DNA from: Peptococcaceae bacterium BRH_c8a
GTDB lineage: Bacteria > Bacillota > Desulfotomaculia > Desulfotomaculales > Desulfallaceae
DNA length: 64,000 nucleotides
Direction of reading: 5' to 3'
Assembly: GCA_000961575.1 (NCBI GenBank)
Contig: LADP01000018.1
Coordinates: 62,001-126,000, forward strand
This document shows positions 38,864-49,175 of the stretch, one piece after another. Numbering within the stretch: position 1 is the stretch's first letter; the number at the start of each line of letters is the position of its first letter. The notes below the pieces were generated by a model. The model was not told the origin of the DNA, searched no databases, and saw only the letters and a program-made list of their open reading frames with translations. Both the position numbers and the translations under genes were made by a program.

Positions 38864-40378
38864 ATGAGAAATCTTTGCAACCTTATTTCCAGTAGTGAGA
38901 ATTGGCTTGTCAATCAAGTGATTCATTATGCTAAAGCACATAATTTTACCAAGTACTCTTCTACGCTGAGTGAAGCCTGGCGTATGTCTATCGTCAACCT
39001 GTCCGATACGATTATTTCAGCCCTGCAAAATAACGATAATTCCCTGGAATTAGACCCGGATGAGAATTATGTCCTGGACCCCATTGCGGCTTATGGTATC
39101 ACGCAGGCTAAAAAGCACCGTGTGCGCGGTATCAGCCTGGGCATGTTTCTTGGCTTGTTTAAATATTACCGGCAAAGTTATCTTGACCTTGTAAAGATAG
39201 AGAAATTTGAACAAGAGCTAAGTGAATTTTATTGCTTATTTATAAGTAGGATTTTTGATCGCATAGAAATAGGTGTCTGCTTGGAATGGGCCAAAGAAAA
39301 TGAAATTAACGATTATGTTGCTGGTTTACAAAATAATAACCGGATAATTACCAATGAAAAAAATAAGTATCTTACTATTTGTGAAAGCTTACCTAATCCC
39401 ACTATCCTATTAGATGAAAATAATCAAATTGATTATATGAACCACTCTGCGTCAGTCTTTCTTAATTCCTCTCATAATCCAGGCGCCAATTATTATAATT
39501 TTAAGCACGCTCAAGCGCAGGTGCCTTGGCTAATTGAAGAATTAAATACTTTTACTAACGGTCATGAACAAGAATTATTTTTCGAGAAAAGGATTAACGT
39601 TTCAGATGGCACTCATTATTACGAAATAAAAATGAAAAAAATGCTTGATATTAGTGGTAAATTTAACGGTACTGTAATTTCGATGAATGATATTACAGAG
39701 CGCATTAAAGCATATATCAACCGGTTTGCTGTTAGTGCCGAAGGCCCACTAAACTTAAGTAATTTGTTTAAAGAAGCAGATAACAATATGTACCGTGAAA
39801 AGCTGTACCATAGCCAAAGTTCGCGCAGTGCCATTGTAAAAACACTTATGAAAGCGCTAGAAGCCAGAGATTATATCACCGAAGGTCACGCAGATCGACT
39901 GCAAACACTCGTGTCGAGCATGGCTTCTTTTATCGGTCTACCCGAACAAAAAATAATTGATTTACGCCTTTTTGCTCAATTCCATGATATCGGCAAGGTA
40001 GGCATACCTGATCGCATTCTTTTTAAAGCCGGACCACTGACAGCCGAGGAATTTACTGAGATGCAGCGACACTGCGAAATCGGTTATCGCATAGCAAAAT
40101 CTGCTCCGGATCTTAATTATGTTGCGGATTGGATTCTTAATCACCACGAGTGGTGGGATGGCCAAGGTTATCCCCTTGGTTTGCAAGGAGAAGAAATACC
40201 TCTGGAATGTCGTATTTTAGCTATTACTGATGCTTATGATGCTATGACTAGTCATAGACCTTATCGAAAGGCGATGTTGCATGAAGAAGCCCTGCAAGAG
40301 TTAAAAAAGTGCGCCAACATTCAATTTGACCCGCAATTGGTACAAGCATTTATTAAAGTTATTGAAGAACGCCCATAA
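38864..40378 (+). CDS. HD-GYP domain protein (putative c-di-GMP phosphodiesterase) with N-terminal helical and PAS-like domains
   Basis: FHDIGKVGIPDRIL; NHHEWWDGQGYPLGLQGEEIPLECRILAITDAYDAM. Confidence 0.93.
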   Translation: MRNLCNLISSSENWLVNQVIHYAKAHNFTKYSSTLSEAWRMSIVNLSDTIISALQNNDNSLELDPDENYVLDPIAAYGITQAKKHRVRGISLGMFLGLFKYYRQSYLDLVKIEKFEQELSEFYCLFISRIFDRIEIGVCLEWAKENEINDYVAGLQNNNRIITNEKNKYLTICESLPNPTILLDENNQIDYMNHSASVFLNSSHNPGANYYNFKHAQAQVPWLIEELNTFTNGHEQELFFEKRINVSDGTHYYEIKMKKMLDISGKFNGTVISMNDITERIKAYINRFAVSAEGPLNLSNLFKEADNNMYREKLYHSQSSRSAIVKTLMKALEARDYITEGHADRLQTLVSSMASFIGLPEQKIIDLRLFAQFHDIGKVGIPDRILFKAGPLTAEEFTEMQRHCEIGYRIAKSAPDLNYVADWILNHHEWWDGQGYPLGLQGEEIPLECRILAITDAYDAMTSHRPYRKAMLHEEALQELKKCANIQFDPQLVQAFIKVIEERP

Positions 40379-40436
40379 TAGCTAAGTCGTCAAATAATTA
40401 GTGCTAATTTATAAGTATAGAAAGTGAAAAATTCCT

Positions 40437-40530
40437 TATAGAATAATCCCGAGGGCAAACCCGGTGAAAACCAGGGACGCAAAGTTCTGGGTCTAAGGTC
40501 GTTATGACTATGATTGCCAGACTGCATGGA
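40437..40530 (+). ncRNA. Cyclic di-GMP-I (GEMM-I) riboswitch
   Basis: GGGCAAACCcGGTGAAAACCaGGGACGCAAAG...GGTCTAAGGTC...GATTGCCAGACTGC matches GEMM-I core (GGCAAACC, GNRA loop, GACGCAAAG, GCCA-type 3' segment). Confidence 0.88.
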
Positions 40531-40533
40531 ATA

Positions 40534-40561
40534 AAGCCCTCTTTGTTTTAGGGGTTTTTTT
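40534..40561 (+). terminator. Terminator of the c-di-GMP riboswitch expression platform
   Basis: AAAGCCCTCTTTGTTTTAGGGGTTTTTTT directly 3' of the aptamer. Confidence 0.7.
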
Positions 40562-40703
40562 ACTTTTTAATAAACACACACTTATTAAAAAGTAAAGTGG
40601 GGGTGACGGTTATAAGTCAATTATTTTTAGCAGCATAAATAATTAGCATAAAAAAAATTAAAACGGCTTAAAAAGTGTTTTACTTACAAGGGAGGAAAAT
40701 AGG

Positions 40704-42611
40704 TTGCATAGTTTAAAAATCAGGTTAACTTTAATTATTTCTATTATATCCATTTTAATTTTTGGCGCCATATCTTATATTAACTACAACAAGGCATCCA
40801 GCATCTTGATGAACCAAATACAATCTGCGGCAACTGACAGCGCTGAACACAATGGCCAAATAATAGACGAATGGTTGTTGGGCATAAAAAAGGAAATTGA
40901 AGTTTTGTCACAGACAGAAGTGGTACAAAGCTTAGAATCAAAAAGATATATGCCTATCATCAAAGGTATTGCCAAGAAACAAAAAGACTACGATATGATA
41001 TATGTAGTAGATAGCAGCGGAAACGGTGACACAACTACCGGCGCCGCTGTGAATATTGCCGACAGGCCCTATTTTATGGAAGCTATGGCATCTGGTAAAT
41101 CCGTTATCTCGGAACCTATCATCAGCCGGGCTACTAACGAACAGGTTATTGCCATTGGTACACCAATTTTCCGTGCAGGAGAAATTATTGGTTTTGTCGG
41201 TGCATCAGCCACACTAAGCCACCTGCAGGAATTAGTTCAGGATATGAAATTAAACGGTTACGGCTACGGTTTAATTCAAGGCACAGATATGACTACCATT
41301 GCCCACCCGGACGTAAAATGGTTAGGAACCAAAGATATTGTAAGCGCTGGCGATGAGAGTTTAACCAAAATTTTTGAGCGCATGAGCTATGGCGAAACGG
41401 GTTATGGAGAATACTATTTTGGCGTTGGAAAAGTTATGGCTTTTGCGCCAATAAACACCACAGGTTGGTCCATCGCCCAAACTGCCGACATGTCTGACAT
41501 AATGGCGCCGTTGGCTGATATGCGCCAAAGTATTCTAATGATGACTATTATAGGCTTATTAATGATGATTGTAATTTCTGTTTTTATAGCTAATTTTGTG
41601 GCCAAGCCATTGGTTAAATTAAGCGATATCGCAAATTTGGTTGCCCAAGGTGATTTAACCCAAAAAGCAGACATTAATGACAAAAGTGAGATTGGTATGC
41701 TGGCCTCAGCCTTTAATGAAATGATTCAAAACCTCAAGGACATGGCCTTTGTTCTTCGAGATAAATCCACCAGCTTGGCTTCTTCCGCCCAACAGTTATC
41801 AGCAAACGCTGAAGAAACTTCTGCTGGGGCCAACGAAACCGCCTCAACCATTGTTGAAGTCTCCTCCACTGTGGAACAAACAGCTCAAAACGCACAAACT
41901 ATAAAGGATACTGCAGAGGCGACTGCAACGGAAGCAGAAAAGGGCCGCGATGGAATTCAAATGGTAACCGGCCAGATGCAGAATATCAGCAGTTCAGCGC
42001 AGGGCGTCGCCGAAGCAATCAATAACCTTAACCACACATCTGGAAAAGTTGGTGTAATCGTACAAACTATCACAGACATTGCCGACCAGACTAACCTGTT
42101 GGCCTTAAATGCTGCCATAGAAGCGGCCCGTGCTGGTGACCAAGGCCGGGGGTTTGCAGTTGTGGCTGAAGAAGTACGTAAGCTGGCCGAACAGTCTGCA
42201 CGTGCCGCCCAGGAAATCCAACAACTTATTGCCAGTGTACAAACTGAATCCAAACAAGCCTCGGAAGCTATGGGGCTTGGTGCTAGCGAAGTTCAAAAAG
42301 GCGTTAATATAGTTGATGATGTCGGGCAAGTGTTTGCCGGTATTATTAATAAGGTTAATGGGTTGGCCGAACAGATTGAAGAAATTGCATCTGGTACCGA
42401 GCAAGTATCCACTGCCGTACAAAGCGTTGCAAGTACCACTGAGGAAGTGACAGCGGCTATGGAAGAGATGGCCTCTTCTACCGAAACGTTAAACGAAATG
42501 GCCGAAGAACTGCAAAATATGGCTGCCAGATTTAAAGTGGATAACACTTCGAAAGCAATTGCCTTATCAAAAAATAAAATTAACCCAGAAGATGGTGAAA
42601 TGTATGACTAA
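40704..42611 (+). CDS. Methyl-accepting chemotaxis protein (Cache sensor, HAMP, MA domain)
   Basis: 635 aa; 2 [45 protein letters not shown] start. Confidence 0.95.
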   Translation: MHSLKIRLTLIISIISILIFGAISYINYNKASSILMNQIQSAATDSAEHNGQIIDEWLLGIKKEIEVLSQTEVVQSLESKRYMPIIKGIAKKQKDYDMIYVVDSSGNGDTTTGAAVNIADRPYFMEAMASGKSVISEPIISRATNEQVIAIGTPIFRAGEIIGFVGASATLSHLQELVQDMKLNGYGYGLIQGTDMTTIAHPDVKWLGTKDIVSAGDESLTKIFERMSYGETGYGEYYFGVGKVMAFAPINTTGWSIAQTADMSDIMAPLADMRQSILMMTIIGLLMMIVISVFIANFVAKPLVKLSDIANLVAQGDLTQKADINDKSEIGMLASAFNEMIQNLKDMAFVLRDKSTSLASSAQQLSANAEETSAGANETASTIVEVSSTVEQTAQNAQTIKDTAEATATEAEKGRDGIQMVTGQMQNISSSAQGVAEAINNLNHTSGKVGVIVQTITDIADQTNLLALNAAIEAARAGDQGRGFAVVAEEVRKLAEQSARAAQEIQQLIASVQTESKQASEAMGLGASEVQKGVNIVDDVGQVFAGIINKVNGLAEQIEEIASGTEQVSTAVQSVASTTEEVTAAMEEMASSTETLNEMAEELQNMAARFKVDNTSKAIALSKNKINPEDGEMYD

Positions 42612-43023
42612 TAATGATAACCAATTAGTTATTTTCTGGATAGCTAAACAAAAATATGCCGTACCAGTTGGCTGTACCAACGAGATAATCCGTATGGTTG
42701 ATATTACACCCTTGCCTCAAACTAATGACTATGTGTTAGGTATAATTAATCTGCGGGGAAAGGTCATACCGGTGATTAACCTACACCGCAAGATGGGTCT
42801 GCCTGAGCAAGAAAAAAACAAAGACAACAGAATTATTGTGATTGAGAACGAGGGCAAAAATATGGGTATGGTTGTAGACAGGGTGGATGAGGTTAGCAAA
42901 TATAATGAAGAGGAACTAGGGTTGGTGGATGTTGAATTTGGTGATAACCCTTTTGTTAAAAATATAGTAAAACGCAATCAAGACATATGGTTAATTTTAG
43001 ACTTGGAAGTTATAGTTCATTAG
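42604..43023 (+). CDS. cheW: Chemotaxis coupling protein CheW
   Basis: [22 protein letters not shown]..., [23 protein letters not shown] overlaps the MCP stop. Confidence 0.9.
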   Translation: MTNNDNQLVIFWIAKQKYAVPVGCTNEIIRMVDITPLPQTNDYVLGIINLRGKVIPVINLHRKMGLPEQEKNKDNRIIVIENEGKNMGMVVDRVDEVSKYNEEELGLVDVEFGDNPFVKNIVKRNQDIWLILDLEVIVH

Positions 43024-43073
43024 TCATTCTAAAAAAGTTAATACGGACTAAGTTTTACTTTATTGTCAGTGTT

Positions 43074-43101
43074 ATGGTGGCCTTGGCCACCATTTTTTTT
43101 G
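43074..43101 (+). terminator. Rho-independent terminator after cheW
   Basis: ATGGTGGCC-TT-GGCCACCAT-TTTTTTT. Confidence 0.92.
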
Positions 43102-43244
43102 TCTTCCAAAAGAATTAAAAATAGCACCTGCCAGTGACGTTGTCTAAATGCTGTCAAAGTTTAGAAATTGACAAGTTGTCGAAATATTGTTTAAACTTAA
43201 CTAAGCCTTTGGTTTAAGACAACGTGTTGAAGGGGGATTAGACA

Positions 43245-44702
43245 TTGAAAAGCGGTGCGGAATTTATTGCTGATCTAAAGGAGTTCAACCCGTTAATTTA
43301 TTGTATGGGTGAAAAGATAGAAGACTTTATGGGGCACCCGTTGCTGCTGCCGGTCATAAACGCCGCCAGGGCTACTTACGACCTGGCTCTGGATCCGGCC
43401 CATGCAGCACTCATGACCACCACTTCATCGCTCACCGGGGAGAAGTGTAGCCTGCTGGGAACACTGTTTCAAAGCCGGGATGAGCTGGTGCGTACTGTTA
43501 AACAGCGCCGCTGGTGGCATAACACCACCGGCACCTGCAACGCCGGTAGGTGCGCCGGGACGTGCGTGTCCAACGCCATTTACAACGGCACCTTCCTGCT
43601 GGACCGGGAGTATCATACCGAGTACCACCAGCGGTTTAAAGAATTTTACCGGACGGTACAGAAAGAAGACAAGATCTGCGCGGCGGGGGTAATGTGCGTT
43701 AAAGGCGACCGGAGCAAAGGGCCCCTGGGGCAAGAGGATCCCGATTTATACCTGCGGGTGGTTGATAAAAACGCCAAAGGCATCGTGGTGCGAGGAGCTA
43801 AAGCCCACCAGAGCAACGGTGCGCTGGCCCACGAAATCCTGGTCGTACCTTTTAGGCCCATGGGCGAGGGCGAGGAAGACTACGCAGTTTCTTTTGCCGT
43901 GCCCAACGGTGCCCCGGGGCTCGTCCACGTCTGGCAGCATAACCTGCACGATTCTCGCCGGTTGGTGGCTAAGGGCACGGATTTGGGCAGCCAAGCATAC
44001 GGAATTGAGTACCACGGTACCTGTTTGACTATTTTTAACGATGTCTTTGTCCCTTGGGAAAGAGTTTTTATGTGCGGCGAATATCGCTACACCGGAGTGT
44101 TTGTGGAAAAGTTTGCCGACCTGATCCGCATGTGCGGCGCGGGCTGCCGGCCGGGGGCGGTGGATTTGGCCATGGGTGTGATGGCCCTGCTCGCCGAATA
44201 TAATGGAGTAGAAAAGTCCCATCACATATTGGATAAAATAACAAATATTGCCGGCATGAACGAGGTAGGTTACGGGTGCGCGCTGGCTGCTGCCCATGAA
44301 GGGGAAGAGACCGCATCCGGCCTCTTCTTTCCCAACGGGCTATACGTTAACGCCGCTCGGCTAAACGGTACCCTGACCTTTGCCGAGGCCAACAAATGGC
44401 TGGGCGACGTGGCCGGCGGCCTTATTGCCACTATGCCGTCAGAGTCTGATTTTGCTCAGGCCGAAATAGGCCCGCTGCTTAAAAAATACCTGCGGGGCAG
44501 GGCGGACATCCCCACTGAACACCGGGTTAGGGCCTACCGCTTTGCCGAAATGCTGGGCAGCGGCGCAGTGCTGCACGGCTTGCTTTGCGGCGGTGGGACC
44601 ACAGAAACCCAGAAAATGATTATTCGCCGGGGCATGAAACTGGAGCAAAAGAAAGACTTGGTGAAAAGATTGGCTGGAATAAAGTTAAAAAGGCAAATAT
44701 AA
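43245..44702 (+). CDS. 4-hydroxyphenylacetate 3-hydroxylase/4-hydroxybutyryl-CoA dehydratase family protein, divergent
   Basis: 485 aa; GDRSKGPLGQEDPDLYLRVVDKNAKGIVVRGAKAHQSNG...AHE typical of AbfD/HpaB family; TTG start with AAGGGGG RBS. Confidence 0.88.
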   Translation: MKSGAEFIADLKEFNPLIYCMGEKIEDFMGHPLLLPVINAARATYDLALDPAHAALMTTTSSLTGEKCSLLGTLFQSRDELVRTVKQRRWWHNTTGTCNAGRCAGTCVSNAIYNGTFLLDREYHTEYHQRFKEFYRTVQKEDKICAAGVMCVKGDRSKGPLGQEDPDLYLRVVDKNAKGIVVRGAKAHQSNGALAHEILVVPFRPMGEGEEDYAVSFAVPNGAPGLVHVWQHNLHDSRRLVAKGTDLGSQAYGIEYHGTCLTIFNDVFVPWERVFMCGEYRYTGVFVEKFADLIRMCGAGCRPGAVDLAMGVMALLAEYNGVEKSHHILDKITNIAGMNEVGYGCALAAAHEGEETASGLFFPNGLYVNAARLNGTLTFAEANKWLGDVAGGLIATMPSESDFAQAEIGPLLKKYLRGRADIPTEHRVRAYRFAEMLGSGAVLHGLLCGGGTTETQKMIIRRGMKLEQKKDLVKRLAGIKLKRQI

Positions 44703-44732
44703 ATTTTTGGATTGTTATTAAGGGGAGATCTT

Positions 44733-45617
44733 ATGCTTATCAGCCCTTCAGTAAAAGTTTTAGGTAACCAGTTATTTAACGTTTACCTGGTTGGGAAGGA
44801 AAATAAAATAATAGTTGAGTGTGCGGTTAGTGGTATAATCCCAAAGCTAAAAAAACAAGCAGCGGAAATGGGTGGCATTGGTAATATTGAGCGTCTAGTG
44901 ATTATGCATGCCCACTTTGACCATGTTTGCGGGCTGCCCGGGTTGAGGGGGTTATTTCCGACAGCACGGGTAGCTGCTTCTGCCAAGGCCGCTGATATCC
45001 TGGCTCGCGAAACCGTGGTCGAAAACTTTTTTCGAGAAGATAAAGCGATGACGGTCACTTTGAAAGAATCCGGGCACGACGGTGATGTACCGGCCGAAAG
45101 TATAGCGCATCCCCGAACCTTACCAATTGATGAAATAATACAGGACAAACAAGTGCTGCACCTGGCAAATGATTTCAACCTTTATTTTCATCATGCCCCG
45201 GGGCACAGTCCCTGCAGCCTAATGGCTTATAGCCCGGAAGATGAAATACTGTTCTCTTCGGATAGCGCCGGTTTCCCAGTTGATGAGCAAATGGTTTTCC
45301 CCATATTTTTTCATAGTTATGAATTGTATATTCAGACTATTAGAAGGATGTTGGAACTTTCGATTAACGTCCTGGCAGCCGCCCACGGTGATGTTATTAC
45401 CGGCCCATCGAATGTACGGTCATACCTTAAGTTAGCGTTGTACTGGGCGGAAAGGGTCAGGCATATGGTGCTTGAGGCTGTAAAGAGGGGGGATGACAGG
45501 GAAGAGGTGGCGGTGCGCATTTTTGACCTCTTTTACCACAGCAGGCTTAAAATATATACCCCGGAGAATATCATGATGTGCTCCCGCCTGATTGTGAAAA
45601 GGGCTATGGATAAATAA
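44733..45617 (+). CDS. MBL-fold metallo-hydrolase
   Basis: MHAHFDHVCGL (HxHxDH), HHAPGHSPCSL, SSDSAG, AAHGD. Confidence 0.9.
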   Translation: MLISPSVKVLGNQLFNVYLVGKENKIIVECAVSGIIPKLKKQAAEMGGIGNIERLVIMHAHFDHVCGLPGLRGLFPTARVAASAKAADILARETVVENFFREDKAMTVTLKESGHDGDVPAESIAHPRTLPIDEIIQDKQVLHLANDFNLYFHHAPGHSPCSLMAYSPEDEILFSSDSAGFPVDEQMVFPIFFHSYELYIQTIRRMLELSINVLAAAHGDVITGPSNVRSYLKLALYWAERVRHMVLEAVKRGDDREEVAVRIFDLFYHSRLKIYTPENIMMCSRLIVKRAMDK

Positions 45618-45705
45618 ATTTTTCACTAACCATTGGGACAAACGTTAATAATTATAATACTAAAATTTTAATAATTTATAAAATGGGATAGTATTAAAAA
45701 ATAAA

Positions 45706-45734
45706 AGCCCTTGCATCTGAATGGTGCAAGGGCT
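45706..45734. other. Stem-loop, probable terminator (direction uncertain)
   Basis: AGCCCTTGCA-tctgaatgg-TGCAAGGGCT. Confidence 0.6.
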
Positions 45735-45959
45735 AAAATAATGCTTTACTTTTATGTAAAAATTATATATAATAAATTTTATGGCCTAATAATTAAATAT
45801 AAACATTCTACAAAATAATATTATCACATATTAATATATATGTCAAGGGCGAAAGTGAAAATATGTAAAAGGGCTACAAATTTAACAATAGTTATGGGAA
45901 ATAGTCTTTGGCCAAACTCTAATGGCGATCTTTAAACTATTGGAAAGCGGGGAAACAGT

Positions 45960-47999
45960 ATGTGCGCTCTAAGATCACAGCTACCGTTTACATATCAAGG
46001 TAAACACGATTTTTCAGCCAAACTCACGGAATGGGTCGGGCAAGTATTTTATGATGTCTTGCCGGGGTACGGATATGAAATCCGTGAGGAGCAAGTTTAT
46101 ACGGCTTTTCAGCTTGCCGAAGCTGTTTGCAAGGGCAAGGTGCATTTTGCCGAGGCCGGACTAGGCACTGGTAAAACCTTTGCTTATTTACTTACCGCGG
46201 TTGCTTACGCCCGGTTTAAGGGCCGGCCCGCTATAATCGCCTGCGCTTCCACGGCGCTTCAGGAACAGCTTGCCGGACCCAAGGGAGATATTGAAAAGTT
46301 GTCGCGCCTGCTGGGCCTGGATATCGATGCCCGCATGGCCAAGGATCCGCGCCAGTACATCTGCGACGTAAAAGTCAACCAACTGCATAATCCCCTCTTT
46401 GCGCAACCGAGTAAAGCGCTTACCAGTGTGCTGCACTGGGCAGGAGAAACCGGGCGGGGCGAGCGCTCCGAGATGCCCAACGTGCCGGATCGGGTGTGGA
46501 CACAGGTGGCCTGGGATGAGGCCATGTCCTGCGAGACATGCTCTTCCCGGGGGTTCTGTAGGCTGGTCAAGGCCAGGCAGCATTACCGGTCGGCTGTGGA
46601 TTTGATTGTATGCGACCACGGCATTTTCTTTGATGACTTGTGGACGCGGGACGAGCGGGAGGCTGACGATAAGTTGCCCCTCCTGCCGAATTACTCGACG
46701 GTAATCTTTGATGAAGGCCATAAAGTGCTGCTTCCTGCAGCGCTAAGGGCGGGGCGCCACGTGGTCCAAGAGGACATTGACAGTATGCTCTCCTCCATCG
46801 AGCAGGTCCAGGGAGCCAGAACTTCTCTGATTTCTATTGCCTATGCCATGGATAAGGCGAATTCGCGGTTTTTTAAGCTCCTTTACCGTTCAGCCAGCGA
46901 GGATGAGCGAACGGATCGGCTGACCGTCCAGATTAGTGATGAGCTGCTCAAAGCAGCTGATATCTTGCGGCGCGCCCTGCTTACCTTGCATTTTGAACTG
47001 CAGAATGAACAGGAACTGCACATCGAATCCCTTTCCCATACCCGACTGCAGGCATATGAGGCGATGGTGGAACGGGCGACGCTGGCCCTGGAGCGGTTTG
47101 GCCGCAACAGGGGTAAAGATACCATTGTCTGGGCCGACCGGGAGGAAAAGAGCTTCTGGGTGGTGCCCCGGGATCTCAGCGGCATGTTAAACAAGCACCT
47201 GTTTGCCAGGAAGCTGCCTGTGGTGTTTTCTTCTGCTACCATAAGCACCGGAGGGGATTTTAGTTACTTTGCACGCACCCTTGGTGTGCAGGAGCCGTCA
47301 AGCTCGTCAGTGGGCAGTTCCTTTGACTTTGATAAGCAGGTATTAGTCTATCTGCCGCAACGGCTTCCCAATGGCGACCCACAAAACTGGTTCCCCAAGG
47401 CCTTGAAACGGTTGGCTTCTCTTTTACGGCTTGCCAAGGGGCGAGCGTTGGTGCTGACCAATGCCCCATCTGATGTGCGCAGGATTCGATCCGGACTAAA
47501 AGAATACCGGCTGCCCTATGAATTTCTCTGGGAAGATAGTGCGGAGCGGGGATATCTAGTCCGAAAATTCCGTGAAGAAGTCTCGTCGGTGCTGGTTGGA
47601 TCCGGGTTCTGGGAGGGCATCGATGTGCCTGGTGAAGCACTGTCACTACTGGTGATCTGGCAGCTGCCTTTTCCGCCACAGGATCCGCTGATCGAAGCCC
47701 GGAGGCGCGAGGCGGTTGAACAAGGGCTTGACCCGGTAATCGCGGTTGACTATCCCGAAATGGGCCTGAAATTAAAGCAGGGGTGCGGTAGACTGATCCG
47801 TACCCAGGATGACCGGGGCACCATAGCTATTCTGGAACCGGTACTGGGCATGCCGTGGCAGCAGGCCGCCATGGGAGCATTACCGGTAGGAGCTAAAGTA
47901 GTACACAATCTGGATGGTCTTGACATCCTTAAACCACGCTCTTCGTCTGAGCAGAAACGCCTTGTCCAGGCTGCCGCAAATATAAATTCTCATTTATAA
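45960..47999 (+). CDS. DinG/XPD-like ATP-dependent DNA helicase
   Basis: 679 aa; Walker A EAGLGTGKTFAYL, DEGH box, C-terminal QGCGRLIRTQDDRG; Cys cluster (CETCSSRGFC) compatible with an Fe-S domain. Confidence 0.9.
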   Translation: MCALRSQLPFTYQGKHDFSAKLTEWVGQVFYDVLPGYGYEIREEQVYTAFQLAEAVCKGKVHFAEAGLGTGKTFAYLLTAVAYARFKGRPAIIACASTALQEQLAGPKGDIEKLSRLLGLDIDARMAKDPRQYICDVKVNQLHNPLFAQPSKALTSVLHWAGETGRGERSEMPNVPDRVWTQVAWDEAMSCETCSSRGFCRLVKARQHYRSAVDLIVCDHGIFFDDLWTRDEREADDKLPLLPNYSTVIFDEGHKVLLPAALRAGRHVVQEDIDSMLSSIEQVQGARTSLISIAYAMDKANSRFFKLLYRSASEDERTDRLTVQISDELLKAADILRRALLTLHFELQNEQELHIESLSHTRLQAYEAMVERATLALERFGRNRGKDTIVWADREEKSFWVVPRDLSGMLNKHLFARKLPVVFSSATISTGGDFSYFARTLGVQEPSSSSVGSSFDFDKQVLVYLPQRLPNGDPQNWFPKALKRLASLLRLAKGRALVLTNAPSDVRRIRSGLKEYRLPYEFLWEDSAERGYLVRKFREEVSSVLVGSGFWEGIDVPGEALSLLVIWQLPFPPQDPLIEARRREAVEQGLDPVIAVDYPEMGLKLKQGCGRLIRTQDDRGTIAILEPVLGMPWQQAAMGALPVGAKVVHNLDGLDILKPRSSSEQKRLVQAAANINSHL

Positions 48000-48107
48000 G
48001 AAAGCTGCCACGGTTGAAAGCACTGAAAAGCTTGGTTCGTGATTTTGTAATGAAACGAAGTCAATACCCTCACCATGGGTACGTTTTGTTGTTAAGGAGG
48101 ATATAAA

Positions 48108-49025
48108 ATGCAAGAGTACCAAATAAGCCTTACCGCCATAATGTCAGCCTACCTTAGGGCTTACCATTCTCGGCACGATAACCCCAAAATTTTTGATGAT
48201 TTTTTAGCCCACCGTATCATACCGGAGGAGAGACAGGCACTCATTGAACAGGGCTTGGCCAATTCTCTCAAACTTAGCGATCCTGAACGGGCTGCGGTAT
48301 GTCCTGACCAGGCAACTGCCCTGGCATGGGTGCTTAGGGCCATGACCGGCCCACCCAACATACTTAGTCGTTCACGGTATACCGAAGACAGCCTTGAAGA
48401 GGCCATCCGTCAGGGTGTGGAGCAATATGTGATTCTCGGGGCCGGGTTGGATACCTTTGCTTTCCGGCGTCCTGACTTGGTTAAACAGCTGAGGGTTTAT
48501 GAGCTCGATCACCCTGCCACACAGACCTTTAAGCGCCATCGTCTCGCGGAGCTGAAGTGGAAAATTACACCGAATCTTAATTATGTACCGATCGATTTCA
48601 CCCAAGGTAATCTAACCGCAGCACTAACACAATCTTCATATGCCCCGCAGGCTAAAAGCTTTTTCAGTTGGCTCGGTGTAACTATGTACTTAACCCGGGA
48701 CGAGGTGTATACCACTTTGCGGGCCATTGCCAATATTGCCCCCGCAGGCAGCACAGTGATTTTTGATTATCTGGATACCGACGCCTATGACCCCGGGAAA
48801 GCAGCTTCGCGTGTGCAAGGGATGCTAAAACTGGCGCAGCATGCGGGTGAGCCAATGAAAACCGGCTTTGAACCCTCCACGCTGGCTGCAGATATTGCCC
48901 GGTTGGGCCTGCGCATCCAGGACAACCTAAGCCCGGCCGATATTGAAGAAAGATATTTCCAGGGCCGTGTGGATGGGTATTATGCCTGTGAACATGTACA
49001 TTTTGCACGGGCAGTAATCAAATAA
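48108..49025 (+). CDS. Class I SAM-dependent methyltransferase (TIGR00027/LCMT-like)
   Basis: YVILGAGLDTFAFRRP, VYELDHPATQTFKRHRL. Confidence 0.9.
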   Translation: MQEYQISLTAIMSAYLRAYHSRHDNPKIFDDFLAHRIIPEERQALIEQGLANSLKLSDPERAAVCPDQATALAWVLRAMTGPPNILSRSRYTEDSLEEAIRQGVEQYVILGAGLDTFAFRRPDLVKQLRVYELDHPATQTFKRHRLAELKWKITPNLNYVPIDFTQGNLTAALTQSSYAPQAKSFFSWLGVTMYLTRDEVYTTLRAIANIAPAGSTVIFDYLDTDAYDPGKAASRVQGMLKLAQHAGEPMKTGFEPSTLAADIARLGLRIQDNLSPADIEERYFQGRVDGYYACEHVHFARAVIK

Positions 49026-49175
49026 TTGGCTAGAGGTTATCACGTGTCATCAAAGGAACTATTTGGATTAAAGGAAGAGGGAGATACCGGTACTGGGAAG
49101 TAACTGTTGGAATTGGGAACCAGGGATTATCATGGTATTATAGTTCTATAAATTCATTAAGCCCTGAGGAGTATC

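Noticed and set aside
43746-44297. 183-aa minus-strand ORF opposite the HpaB-family gene
   Set aside because: No recognisable domain and fully contained in a confident sense CDS
46188-46721. 177-aa minus-strand ORF opposite the DinG-like helicase
   Set aside because: Antisense shadow ORF
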